Assembly (NCBI GenBank): GCA_003216195.1
Contig: QCJF01000004.1
Span: forward strand, 62,001 to 126,000
Reading direction: 5' to 3'
DNA length: 64,000 nt
Source of the DNA: Pelagibacteraceae bacterium AG-404-P08
GTDB lineage: Bacteria > Pseudomonadota > Alphaproteobacteria > HIMB59
Program-made: the position numbers and the translations under genes
Part shown: in pieces, positions 15,509-24,061 of the stretch
Numbering within the stretch: position 1 is the stretch's first letter
Layout of the letters: each line of letters starts with the position of its first letter
The notes under the pieces: model-generated
Told to the model about the DNA's origin: nothing
Seen by the model: the letters and a program-made list of their open reading frames with translations, nothing else
The model's database searches: none

Positions 15509-17341
15509 TTGATATCTATTTTAGGTAATAGCATTATTTATATTTCGTTAATAGTTACTATATTATTCTATATAAACTACTTAACAAAAATAATTCCCTC
15601 AACCACTGTATCTTTAAGGTTAATTTATTTTATAAACCTAATTCCCTTTAGTCTTTTAGTATATGCATTTTCAATTTCAGATCTCACTTTGTTAAACGTC
15701 GTTGAGAATTCTTATATTAACGATCCAATTTTTTATAAGTTGACATCTGCTTGGGGTAGTCATGAAGGTTCAATTTTATTATGGATTTTTTTAATAAATT
15801 TATTTGGAGTTTTTTTTTTAAACAAAAATCAAACTGTAGAGATACATAAAAACATAATATTTATATCTTCTTTATTTATTCTGTATGTGTTAATCAGTTC
15901 AAATCCTTTTACCTATGTCGAGGCAAATGAAAATATTTTAGGTTTGGGTTTGAATCCAATTTTACAGCATTTTCTATTTGTCATTCACCCACCAACATTA
16001 TTCCTTGGATATATTGGTTTAATTATTCCTTTTGTGATATCTGCACATATGCTAGTGAATAAAAATTTTTCAGAAAAATTATTCAAAGAAATGTTAATTT
16101 GGTCAAAGATTTCATGGTTTTTTTTAACAGGAGGAATAGTTTTAGGATCTTATTGGGCCTATTCAGAACTCGGATGGGGAGGTTGGTGGTTCTGGGATCC
16201 AGTAGAAAATATCTCATTAATTCCATGGCTGCTAAATACTGCGTTAATACATTCCCTACAAGTTTCTATAAAAAGTAATCAACTAAAATTATGGAGCTTG
16301 AATTTAGGGCTTTACTGTTTTATTGCGTCAGTATTTGGAACATTCTTAGTTCGTTCAAATTTGATTGTATCTGTTCATAGTTTTGCAACAGATCCACTTA
16401 GAGGATTATTTTTGATTATAATAATTACATATTTGCTAGCTGTAACAGTACGATTAAATATCAAAAGTATTTCTAATTTTAATGAGGACTCATTTAATTT
16501 ACTTAGCAGGGAGAGTTTTCTTTTATTAAATAATATATTTTTTATTTGTTCTGCACTAGTTGTATTTATAGGAACAGTTTATCCATTATTTAGTGAAATG
16601 ATTCTTAAAACACCAGTTTCAGTAGGTGCACCATATTATAATTTTGCGTTTAATATGTTGTTAGCACCATTAATTTTATTCATGGCATTTGCACCACAAA
16701 TTAATTGGGGGAAGCATGAAAAAAAAGATAAACAAATACCATTTATAATAATTTTTTCATTATTAATTTCGTTGCTATCTTATTATTTTTCTAATAATTT
16801 TTATTTTGCGCTTAGTGTTTTTATTACAAGTCCATTATTTTTAAAAAGCATTTTAGTTTTAAAAACTAATTTTAAAAAAAATATAAGTTTTTATTCTCAA
16901 TGGCTAGCTCACTTAAGTATTGGTTTTTTTATAATTGCGGCAGTGTGTACAGAACAATTTGACTATGAAGAAAATCTAATATTTGAAAAAGAAACCTCAA
17001 ATGAAATAAAACTACAAAATAATAAAACCGCTATAATTAAAAATATAAAAGATGAAATCTTCCAAAATTATAAAAAAATATCAGTAGACTTATTAATTTC
17101 TGATGGACAAAAAGAAAAAGAGCTCTCACCTTCAAAAAATATCTACCAGCCCTCGGGGCAAATCACAAATGAGGTTAGCACTACTAATAACCTTTTTAGT
17201 CAATATTATGCAACAATATCAACAATTGAGAGCAATAAGGTAGGGATCAATTTAGTATATAAGCCATTTATTAATTTGTTATGGTTGAGTGCAATTATGT
17301 TAGTTTTTTCAATATTTTTATCAGTTATTAAAAAACGATGA
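15509..17341 (+). CDS. ccmF: Cytochrome c heme lyase subunit CcmF
   Basis: 610 aa, many membrane segments. Landmarks: TSAWGSHEGS, HPPTLFLGYIG, and the WWD heme-handling motif WGGWWFWDPVEN. It begins at a TTG codon immediately after the ccmE stop, with GGAGAGGGG upstream; no better start is available. CcmF with CcmH ligates heme to apocytochrome. It overlaps ccmG by 4 bp. It is slightly shorter than typical (about 640-660 aa), mostly in the C-terminal periplasmic part. Confidence 0.95.
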   Translation: MISILGNSIIYISLIVTILFYINYLTKIIPSTTVSLRLIYFINLIPFSLLVYAFSISDLTLLNVVENSYINDPIFYKLTSAWGSHEGSILLWIFLINLFGVFFLNKNQTVEIHKNIIFISSLFILYVLISSNPFTYVEANENILGLGLNPILQHFLFVIHPPTLFLGYIGLIIPFVISAHMLVNKNFSEKLFKEMLIWSKISWFFLTGGIVLGSYWAYSELGWGGWWFWDPVENISLIPWLLNTALIHSLQVSIKSNQLKLWSLNLGLYCFIASVFGTFLVRSNLIVSVHSFATDPLRGLFLIIIITYLLAVTVRLNIKSISNFNEDSFNLLSRESFLLLNNIFFICSALVVFIGTVYPLFSEMILKTPVSVGAPYYNFAFNMLLAPLILFMAFAPQINWGKHEKKDKQIPFIIIFSLLISLLSYYFSNNFYFALSVFITSPLFLKSILVLKTNFKKNISFYSQWLAHLSIGFFIIAAVCTEQFDYEENLIFEKETSNEIKLQNNKTAIIKNIKDEIFQNYKKISVDLLISDGQKEKELSPSKNIYQPSGQITNEVSTTNNLFSQYYATISTIESNKVGINLVYKPFINLLWLSAIMLVFSIFLSVIKKR

Positions 17342-17820
17342 AGAAGCATTTATTGTTACCTTTAGTAGGCTTTGTGGTGTTAGTTTTTAGTGTTCTATTT
17401 TACTTCAGTCAATCAACTACCAAAAATAATTCAAAAGATGAGGTATCGAGTTTAATATTTGAAACACCTGACTTTTATAACAATAAATTAATTAATGAAA
17501 ATACTATGGGTGACTTTTATATCATTAATTTTTTTGCCTCCTGGTGTAAGCCATGCTTAGCAGAGCACCCTTTGTTAATGGAAATGAAAAAAAAAGATAT
17601 AAAAATTATTGGTATTAATTTTCGAGATGATGAGGAGAATTTTAAAGAGTGGATTAATGAACATGGAAATCCTTTTGAATATATTTTAAGAGATGATGGT
17701 ACCATCGCTTATGAGATGGGCTTAATAGGTGTTCCAGAGACATTTTTTATATTTAATAAAATAATTCAAAAAAAAATACAAGGTCCTTTATTTTATGAAG
17801 ATGTCGAAAATTATTTATAA
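17338..17820 (+). CDS. ccmG: Thiol:disulfide interchange protein CcmG/DsbE
   Basis: 160 aa, N-terminal membrane anchor (about 5-25) and a periplasmic thioredoxin fold. The active site is WCKPC (Cys70, Cys73), preceded by INFFASWC, with the cis-Pro loop in IGVPETFFI. It reduces the apocytochrome CxxCH cysteines. The 3' end overlaps ccmH by 26 bp. Confidence 0.93.
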   Translation: MKKHLLLPLVGFVVLVFSVLFYFSQSTTKNNSKDEVSSLIFETPDFYNNKLINENTMGDFYIINFFASWCKPCLAEHPLLMEMKKKDIKIIGINFRDDEENFKEWINEHGNPFEYILRDDGTIAYEMGLIGVPETFFIFNKIIQKKIQGPLFYEDVENYL

Positions 17821-18166
17821 ATTAATTTTAATACTTTTATTAATATTTGTGTCTGCAGAGAGTTTTGCAGGTGTAAATGAACTAAGTGATTATTACAAAA
17901 CAGTCAGATGTCTAGTTTGTGAGGGTCAGAGCATTCAAGAGTCTGATACGGAATTTGCAATAAATTTAAAAGAGCAAATCCAAAAAAAATATAGCTCTGG
18001 AATGTCTATTGAAGAAATTAATCAAGAACTAATCAAAATTTATGGTGAAGAGATATCTTTTAATCCCCCTAAAAATCATATTCTACTTTGGGGAACACCA
18101 TTGATTGTACTAATAATTATTTTTATATTTATTAGAAATAAAATTAGATTTTTTAGAAAATTATAA
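17795..18166 (+). CDS. ccmH: Cytochrome c maturation protein CcmH (CycL)
   Basis: 123 aa with a signal peptide, then the redox motif VRCLVCEGQSI (Cys39, Cys42), the helical bundle and a C-terminal membrane anchor. It is the small single-domain CcmH form. No ccmI follows: the next gene is on the other strand, so the TPR apocytochrome chaperone is absent from this operon. The start could be codon 1 or the Met at codon 3. Confidence 0.93.
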   Translation: MKMSKIIYKLILILLLIFVSAESFAGVNELSDYYKTVRCLVCEGQSIQESDTEFAINLKEQIQKKYSSGMSIEEINQELIKIYGEEISFNPPKNHILLWGTPLIVLIIIFIFIRNKIRFFRKL

Positions 18167-18191
18167 GATAAGTCAATTTAGCAGCTTATCT
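18166..18191. terminator. Possible shared hairpin between ccmH and the ABC permease gene
   Basis: AGATAAG (18166-18172) and CTTATCT (18185-18191) pair across a 12-nt loop in the 19-bp gap between two convergent genes. There is no T run on either side, so termination is uncertain. Confidence 0.35.
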
Positions 18192-19031
18192 AATCAAATT
18201 GTATTTATTAAACCTCAATCTTTTTCTCTCGTTAGTTGGTAAATGTTTATTCAATCTTCTATTAATAAAACCAAACAAACCAATTATTAGTAATGTTAAT
18301 AATATAAAGTAGAAACCAACAATTGGATAAGGAACAAAAGGGTTAAAAGTTTTATCAGCGAAATAACTGGCATAATAAATCGCATCCCCTTTTTGTTGCC
18401 ACGCTGGAAAACCAGTAAAAAATACCAATGTTGTTGCATGAAACATAAAAATCGCTTCATTTGTGTATGAGGGCCATGCTAAGCGAAGCATGGTTGGATA
18501 AATAATACGTCTAAATTTTTTAAATCCTGTAAAGCCAAATGCATCTGCGGATTCTAAATCTTGACTTGGGACGGCACGCAACGCTCCATAAAAAATCTCT
18601 CCTGCGTAAGCTGATGTATTAAAAAATAAAACAATTAAAGCTCCTAGCCAAGCTTTGGTAAGCCAACGTGTTTCGACTGTAACAACAAGAAATCCTAGAT
18701 CAATATCAAATCCTAATCTTGGTAAAAGAACAAATAAATCATATGCAAAGAAAAATTGAATAAATAAAGGAGAGCCTCTAAAAATAAAAATAAATAATCT
18801 ACAAGGAGCGCTAAATAGAGATAGATGTGAATTTTTACCTAAAGCCAGAACTGTTGCAAAGAAAAATCCGAGGAGTAATGCCAAAACAGCAAAATATATG
18901 TTCCAAATCATTCCCGAACCAATTAGTACAAATTGCTCACAAAGTGTTATGTCAGCCTTTGGTAAAAGTCGCTCTCCGTAGCCTAAAGATCTAAGGCCGT
19001 AATCAGATAGTGTTTTGAAACAACTCGACAT
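18186..19031 (-). CDS. Polar amino-acid ABC transporter permease (HisM/OccM type)
   Basis: 281 aa with about five membrane segments. The permease-ATPase coupling (EAA) loop is ESADAFGFTGFKKFRRIIYPTM. The N-terminal part resembles the HisM/OccM family of arginine, histidine or opine importers. It starts one base into the end of the neighbouring permease, so the two are translationally coupled and form a heterodimer. Substrate is inferred only at the level of polar or basic amino acid. Confidence 0.85.
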   Translation of the reverse strand: MSSCFKTLSDYGLRSLGYGERLLPKADITLCEQFVLIGSGMIWNIYFAVLALLLGFFFATVLALGKNSHLSLFSAPCRLFIFIFRGSPLFIQFFFAYDLFVLLPRLGFDIDLGFLVVTVETRWLTKAWLGALIVLFFNTSAYAGEIFYGALRAVPSQDLESADAFGFTGFKKFRRIIYPTMLRLAWPSYTNEAIFMFHATTLVFFTGFPAWQQKGDAIYYASYFADKTFNPFVPYPIVGFYFILLTLLIIGLFGFINRRLNKHLPTNERKRLRFNKYNLIR

Positions 19032-19897
19032 CAGCCAGCCTTACCTGCCATAGTGGCTTGTCCTTGGGAGAGTCGAGCTGATATTTTGTCTAATACAGAT
19101 TGGGATAAGTAAGTTAATGATAAATAAAAAATCATTAACACTCCAAAATACCAGGCTCGCCAATCGGGATGAGGATACTCATACACACCCGTTTTAATCC
19201 CACCTAACTCTTTAGCCCAGTAGACTATATCCTCAATGCCAAGAAGAAATAGAAGAGGGGTTGCTTTAATTAAAATCATCCACAAATTGGATAGACCTGG
19301 TAGCGCATAAATCCACATTTGAGGTATCAGAATTCTTCTAAAGATTTGACTTTGAGAAAAACCGTAAGCCTCTCCTGTTTCTATTTGAGATTTTGGGACT
19401 GCTGCCATAGCACCAGACAAAACGTTGCCAGCAAAAGCTCCAAAAACAAAGCCAAAAGCTAGTAGAGCTAGTGAAAATCCATAAATATCATGAACCCACT
19501 CGCCAGCTGTATTTAAAGGAAGTTTTGCAGCTGCACAAACGACAAAATCATTACCTTGCCTAATTGGTTCAGTAACATCAGAACATAAAACTTTATGACG
19601 TAAATATTCAAATGCTTGATCAAGTGCTATTGGAATAAATAAAAAGAAAACTATATCTGGAATACCTCTTATCATGGCAAGATACCCTTTCCCTACAGAG
19701 CGAATAATTTTAAATGAGGATCTTGAAGCAGTAGCGCCTGCAAAACCAAATGCCATTGCCAATGGAGCAGCCAAAGAAAGCAAACCCATAACAACTACAA
19801 AGGAAAAATAAAATGACATATGTTTTGCTGTAGTGACATAACATGATAGCCACATTAATCCTTCTATGGTTTTAGGGTCTACACAATAATTAAACAT
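19031..19897 (-). CDS. Polar amino-acid ABC transporter permease (HisQ/OccQ type)
   Basis: 288 aa, multiple membrane segments, EAA loop ETGEAYGFSQSQIFRRILIPQ. A long periplasmic loop with two cysteines (VLCSDV and FVVCAA) interrupts the early membrane part; this is unusual for the family. It overlaps the FAD oxidoreductase gene by 8 bp and the second permease by one. Confidence 0.85.
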   Translation of the reverse strand: MFNYCVDPKTIEGLMWLSCYVTTAKHMSFYFSFVVVMGLLSLAAPLAMAFGFAGATASRSSFKIIRSVGKGYLAMIRGIPDIVFFLFIPIALDQAFEYLRHKVLCSDVTEPIRQGNDFVVCAAAKLPLNTAGEWVHDIYGFSLALLAFGFVFGAFAGNVLSGAMAAVPKSQIETGEAYGFSQSQIFRRILIPQMWIYALPGLSNLWMILIKATPLLFLLGIEDIVYWAKELGGIKTGVYEYPHPDWRAWYFGVLMIFYLSLTYLSQSVLDKISARLSQGQATMAGKAG

Positions 19898-20984
19898 TTT
19901 GAAATTCCTTTTGTGTAAATGATTTTTGAGGAAAAAAATCTTGAATTAAACTATTTCTTTCTCCCGTTAAAACCTCATCTATCCCAAACTTACCAGCCAA
20001 AGGTGCATTAGTAATACCTGAATGCATAACTGCTAAATAAATACCATTTAATTTTTCACCTTTTTGATTTATAAGACGTCCGATTTTTGGCCTTCCATCA
20101 ACTGGTAATGGTCGTTTGCCAAGTGTAAAGTGATCTAAAATCATATTTCCATTATAGTTAAGCCTAGTTGCCATGTCTTGGATAAGTTTTTCAGCAGTAT
20201 CGTTAATATTTTTCTCTTGGCTCAGGTCATCATCAAATTTTCCACCTATTATTAATCTTCCTTTTTCATCTTGTCTTGCATGAAAGTCAAAACCCGTAAT
20301 CGGATATTTCAATAATGAGGGCAATGGTTTTGTATAAACTAATAAACCTAAACTTGAAGTCATTTCAAACGAAATATTAATTGTTGATAATAATTCAGGA
20401 ACGCCAAGTCCTGCAGTTATAATTACCTCATCATCATTAATAATTTCATCATCGGTTTTGACACCAATAACATTGTTGCTCTCACATACTATCTCTTTTA
20501 CGTTAGTTTTTATTATTTTTGATACACTAGCTTTGAAGAGTTCTTTTGTTACTCTAACACCATCAATGGCCAAGTCATCGACACCAAAGCCTGCCATAGT
20601 TGGAATATTTATTAGATTAGGTAAGTGTTCTTTTAGTTCAGATTTAGTTGATATTTTTACCGATTGCCCCCAACTTTGATGCTGCTTTAATGTTTTTTGA
20701 AGTTCTTTCTCTTCTTGATCCCAAATAAATGCACCTTTTGAAGAATTATTTAATTTTGAAATATGATTTATTAGTTTTGGCCAGTAATTCAAATTAGCCA
20801 AACGAAAAGTAGCATAGCTTTTATCATTACTTGCATATCCGTTAACCCAGCCCCAGGTATTTGAAGTAGCTTGATTTTTGTCACCTGGTAAATGGGATGA
20901 TAAAACAGTTATCTTATCGACACCATTTTGATAGGCATGATAGGCAAAAGATGCTCCTACAATTCCTGCCCCAACTATAATCAT
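19890..20984 (-). CDS. FAD-dependent amino-acid oxidoreductase (DAO family)
   Basis: 364 aa. The N-terminal dinucleotide-binding motif MIIVGAGIVGASFAYHA is followed by a DAO-type body (WGWVNGYASNDKSY) and the C-terminal FAD loop GRPKIGRL with HSGITNAPLAGK. Enzymes of this kind oxidatively deaminate or demethylate amino acids, N-methylated amines or opines. It lies inside the transporter operon, between the binding-protein gene and the permeases, implying that the imported substrate is oxidised by it. It starts 61 bp after the terminator that follows the binding-protein gene. Confidence 0.82.
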   Translation of the reverse strand: MIIVGAGIVGASFAYHAYQNGVDKITVLSSHLPGDKNQATSNTWGWVNGYASNDKSYATFRLANLNYWPKLINHISKLNNSSKGAFIWDQEEKELQKTLKQHQSWGQSVKISTKSELKEHLPNLINIPTMAGFGVDDLAIDGVRVTKELFKASVSKIIKTNVKEIVCESNNVIGVKTDDEIINDDEVIITAGLGVPELLSTINISFEMTSSLGLLVYTKPLPSLLKYPITGFDFHARQDEKGRLIIGGKFDDDLSQEKNINDTAEKLIQDMATRLNYNGNMILDHFTLGKRPLPVDGRPKIGRLINQKGEKLNGIYLAVMHSGITNAPLAGKFGIDEVLTGERNSLIQDFFPQKSFTQKEFQNV

Positions 20985-21044
20985 TGTAAAATGGATTTTA
21001 TATTATGTTTCAATATTTATTGAATAAATATTATATAGAAAAGA

Positions 21045-21069
21045 AAGAGGACAGATATCCCGTCCTCTT
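21045..21069 (-). terminator. Hairpin after the binding-protein gene (attenuating terminator)
   Basis: On the minus strand AAGAGGAC, a 9-nt loop and GTCCTCTT are followed by a pyrimidine-rich TCTTTTC. It lies between the binding-protein stop (21095) and the oxidoreductase start (20984), so it would give more binding-protein mRNA than permease mRNA. Confidence 0.75.
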
Positions 21070-21094
21070 GTTTAGTAATTTAAATTAAATAATT

Positions 21095-21817
21095 TTAAAA
21101 AGTTGCGGCTTCAAAACCAAACCACTTTTTAATGAGTGCATTTAGTGATCCATCGTCTTTCATGGAGCTAATAGCTGCATTCATTTTTGCTTTTAACTCT
21201 GTATCAGATTCACGGATACCCATTCCAACACCACCGCCGATTGAAACCTCACCAATATTTGCAAATTCACCGTTTGACTCTGCAATAATAGATGCGAGGT
21301 AATCACCGTCTGCTAATACAGCGTCGGCTTCACCATTTTGCACTGCAGATATTGTTTCTTCTGCTGTTGCAAATTCAACTAAAGTTGCTCCACTTTCAGC
21401 AACATAACCTGCCTGAATAGTTGCAGTTTGAGCAGCAATAACAGCACTATCTACATCAATGTCTGCACCGCTCATTCCCATGTATACTGATGGAGATGGT
21501 GGAAAATAATCTTGTGTAAAGTCAATCACCTCATCACGCTCAGCGGTTATTGACATACCAGCAATAATTGTATCGTAGTTACCAGACACTAAATTAGGAA
21601 TGATAGAATCCCACTCGTTTATAACCCAAACGCAATCTAGATTTGCACGAATACAAAGCATGTCTCCAACATCTTTTTCGAATCCATCAACTTCGCCATT
21701 ATCGTTAATAAAATTATATGGAGGATAAGCACCTTCTGTGCCCATTCTTACTGTTTCTGCGACAGCAGAACCAACTAAAAAGAGCGCAGCAAATGCTGAT
21801 AGTATTATTTTTTTCAT
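21095..21817 (-). CDS. Periplasmic amino-acid-binding protein (family 3)
   Basis: 240 aa with a clear Sec signal peptide (MKKIILSAFAALFLVGSAVA, 1-20). Family-3 solute-binding features: VRMGTEGAYPPYNFINDNGE, GFEKDVGDMLC, the ligand-binding region GMSITAERDEVIDFTQ and the C-terminal ALIKKWFG. A Cys pair (CIRANLDC) is typical of lysine/arginine/ornithine or histidine-binding relatives. It carries its own AAGGAG and is followed by a terminator. It works with the two permeases at 18186-19897 and probably the ATPase at 22971. Confidence 0.9.
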   Translation of the reverse strand: MKKIILSAFAALFLVGSAVAETVRMGTEGAYPPYNFINDNGEVDGFEKDVGDMLCIRANLDCVWVINEWDSIIPNLVSGNYDTIIAGMSITAERDEVIDFTQDYFPPSPSVYMGMSGADIDVDSAVIAAQTATIQAGYVAESGATLVEFATAEETISAVQNGEADAVLADGDYLASIIAESNGEFANIGEVSIGGGVGMGIRESDTELKAKMNAAISSMKDDGSLNALIKKWFGFEAATF

Positions 21818-21929
21818 AATTTTCTCCTTGTTCTTCCTCTATTACTTCGAATAAATACTCACTAAAATATAAACTAAAATAGAGTAAATAGATAAACTTT
21901 TTATGAAAACGCTTAGAATAGTTGATTAA

Positions 21930-22310
21930 TTATGATGAGTAGAACAAATCTGCGTTGATTATACTACCGTTTTGAATATCAATATTTTGATATCGAATAT
22001 TTCCCTTAATTTTTGCTGTTGACTTAATATAGATATCTTTAGCTTGAATGTCCCCGTCAACTTCACCCTCAATTGTAATAGTATCAGCAGTAATAGTTCC
22101 TTTAACATAAGAACCTGATTTTAAATTAATGGTTGATGACTTTATAGTGCCAGTCAAATGTCCAGAAAAATCTATATAGTCTGTGGACTCGAGAGAACCA
22201 TTTATTTTTATATCTTTCGCTAAAGTTGATTGATTGATAGTGCTCTCAGTGTCAAACATAAATTCAGTTTTTACTTCAGGTTTTTTTTCACTAGATCCAA
22301 ATAATGCCAT
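21930..22310 (-). CDS. Bactofilin (second of a pair)
   Basis: 126 aa polymer-forming cytoskeletal protein. The central bactofilin beta-helix (about 25-115) is visible as a run of short hydrophobic turns (IKINGSLESTDYIDFSG, GTIKSSTINLKSG, GTITADTITIEGEVDG). N- and C-terminal tails are short. It overlaps the first bactofilin by one base. Bactofilins localise envelope or stalk enzymes in other bacteria; no peptidase partner gene is adjacent here. Confidence 0.9.
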   Translation of the reverse strand: MALFGSSEKKPEVKTEFMFDTESTINQSTLAKDIKINGSLESTDYIDFSGHLTGTIKSSTINLKSGSYVKGTITADTITIEGEVDGDIQAKDIYIKSTAKIKGNIRYQNIDIQNGSIINADLFYSS

Positions 22311-22783
22311 TATTGATCACCCTCATGGTTTTCATTAATCTCATCTTCTTTAACTTCATCAGTAGAAACAGATGAATAGGATTGGACGCTACCTCTATGT
22401 CTTAAAGTACCCTGAATTCTTGCACCATAACTTACTTGTAATGAAGTATATTCAATTACTCCTTTAATATTTGCAGAGTTATTTACGATCAAATAATCCT
22501 CTGAATTTATCTCACCATCTACACTCCCAGAGATAGTTATCTCATGACCTGACATGTCTCCACTAAAAGCACCTTTGCTATTAATGTTAATATTTGAAGA
22601 CTTCAGAGTTCCCGTAAGAGTTCCAGAAATGTCAGATGTTTCTGCTCCCTCTATTCGACCATCAACTCTAACGCCAGAACCTATGTTAACAGCTTTAGCA
22701 TCATTATCTATTGGGGTAGATTGAATTTCATCACCAACTGACTCGGTGCTATTTTCATCCATATCAGTATTATTCTCATCCAT
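22310..22783 (-). CDS. Bactofilin (first of a pair)
   Basis: 157 aa: an acidic N-terminal tail (about 1-30, Asn/Asp/Glu-rich), the bactofilin core (VNIGSGVRVDGRIEG, GTLTGTLKSSNININ, GEINSEDYLIVNNSA) and a second acidic C-terminal tail with VSTDEVKEDEINENHEG. The tails are longer and more acidic than in the neighbour, suggesting a heteropolymer with distinct partners. Confidence 0.9.
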   Translation of the reverse strand: MDENNTDMDENSTESVGDEIQSTPIDNDAKAVNIGSGVRVDGRIEGAETSDISGTLTGTLKSSNININSKGAFSGDMSGHEITISGSVDGEINSEDYLIVNNSANIKGVIEYTSLQVSYGARIQGTLRHRGSVQSYSSVSTDEVKEDEINENHEGDQ

Positions 22784-22970
22784 TAATTTATCCTAACACA
22801 AACTAAATATTCATAAAATCTAAATTATTTTCTAAAAACATTGAATTGACTAGGTTTTTAGAATTAATAAATCTGATTTTTGTAAATTTGATGTAAATTA
22901 ATAAATTAACTTTTAGATTTAATCTTTTTAGCAATATCTTTGAAATCAAAAAAATGAAATATTACTAAAA

Positions 22971-23735
22971 ATGAAAATACTTGAGCTAAATCAGTTAGAG
23001 AAAAAATTTGGTGACAATAAAGTTTTAAAAGGCATTAATCTTATTGCCAATAAAGGAGATGTCGTAAGTATTATTGGAAGTTCTGGATCAGGAAAGAGTA
23101 CTATGCTTCGTTGTGTAAATTTTCTTGAAACACCCGATAGTGGTACCGTAAATGTTTGTGGTGAAATTATCAACTGTAGTGATGAGAATTTAAAAAAACC
23201 TAGTAAAAATTTACAATCAAAAATTACTTTAATTAGAAAAAAATTGGGTATGGTTTTTCAAAGTTTCAATCTTTGGTCGCACATGAATATCCTAGATAAT
23301 ATAACAGAGGCTCCTGTAAATGTATTAGGAATAGATAAAGGAGTTGCTGAAGAACAGGCAATGATACTTTTAAAAAAAGTAGGAATTGAGGACAAGGCAA
23401 AAGAGTATCCTTCTCATCTATCGGGAGGGCAGCAACAAAGGGCTGCGATAGCTAGAGCGCTTGCTATTTCTCCAGAAATATTATTATTCGATGAACCGAC
23501 ATCATCTCTTGATCCAGAATTAGTTGACGAAGTCTTGTCTGTTATTCGTAATTTAGCTGAACAGGGAAAAACAATGTTAGTTGTAACTCATGAGATGGAG
23601 TTTGCTCGAAAAGTTTCAAATAATGTAATTTTTCTTCACGATGGTCTTGTGGAGGAGGAAGGACATCCTGACACAGTTTTCACAAATCCCCAGTCAGAAC
23701 GTTGTAGGAATTTCTTATTTAATAGACGCGAATAA
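22971..23735 (+). CDS. Polar amino-acid ABC transporter ATPase (HisP/GlnQ type)
   Basis: 254 aa: Walker A GSSGSGKST (about 37-45), Q-loop MVFQSFNLWSHM, signature LSGGQQQRAAIARAL, Walker B LLFDEPTSSLDPE, switch THEM. The Q-loop and length are those of HisP/OccP-type importers. It is the likely energy unit for the permeases at 18186-19897, but it is transcribed divergently on the far side of the bactofilins, so it has a separate promoter. Confidence 0.9.
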   Translation: MKILELNQLEKKFGDNKVLKGINLIANKGDVVSIIGSSGSGKSTMLRCVNFLETPDSGTVNVCGEIINCSDENLKKPSKNLQSKITLIRKKLGMVFQSFNLWSHMNILDNITEAPVNVLGIDKGVAEEQAMILLKKVGIEDKAKEYPSHLSGGQQQRAAIARALAISPEILLFDEPTSSLDPELVDEVLSVIRNLAEQGKTMLVVTHEMEFARKVSNNVIFLHDGLVEEEGHPDTVFTNPQSERCRNFLFNRRE

Positions 23736-23757
23736 TAATTTTTTATAATTTATCACA

Positions 23758-24042
23758 GTGAATTCATTACTACTTTTCTTGGTAAGACTATTAGACTTTT
23801 ACACACTTATTGTGTTTTTTTATGTAGTCGTATCTTGGTTGTTTCACTTTAACATATTAAATAGTCAAAATATTTTTTTGTGGCGAGTTTTTGAAAGTTT
23901 TAAAAAACTTACTGACCCTCCCTTAAATTATATAAGAAGATATTTACCAAACTTAGGTGGCTTAGATATTTCACCAGTACTTTTAATACTAATAATATAC
24001 TTGCTTAAAGATTTACTGATTGAGTATTGGCCAAGAGGATAA
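23758..24042 (+). CDS. YggT-family membrane protein
   Basis: 94 aa with two membrane segments and the YggT pattern: an N-terminal hydrophobic helix with LDFYTLIVFFYVVVSWL, a central LTDPPLNYIRRYLPNLGGLDISP, and a second helix. The start is GTG at 23758. The family is linked to osmotic tolerance and to plastid CCB3-like membrane assembly, but the molecular role is unclear. It lies 19 bp before folD and is likely co-transcribed. Confidence 0.85.
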   Translation: MNSLLLFLVRLLDFYTLIVFFYVVVSWLFHFNILNSQNIFLWRVFESFKKLTDPPLNYIRRYLPNLGGLDISPVLLILIIYLLKDLLIEYWPRG

Positions 24043-24061
24043 TGATAAGGAGAATAAAAAA

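Noticed and set aside
22971-23735. ABC ATPase considered as the missing type-I exporter of the surface-protein system
   Set aside because: It is a HisP/GlnQ-type importer ATPase without membrane domains, and its neighbours are an amino-acid importer.
24020-24061. Upstream extension of folD by 14 codons
   Set aside because: The AAGGAG site is placed for the ATG at 24062 and the extension (MSIGQEDNDKENKK) overlaps yggT; FolD proteins begin at the MADIIDGK position.
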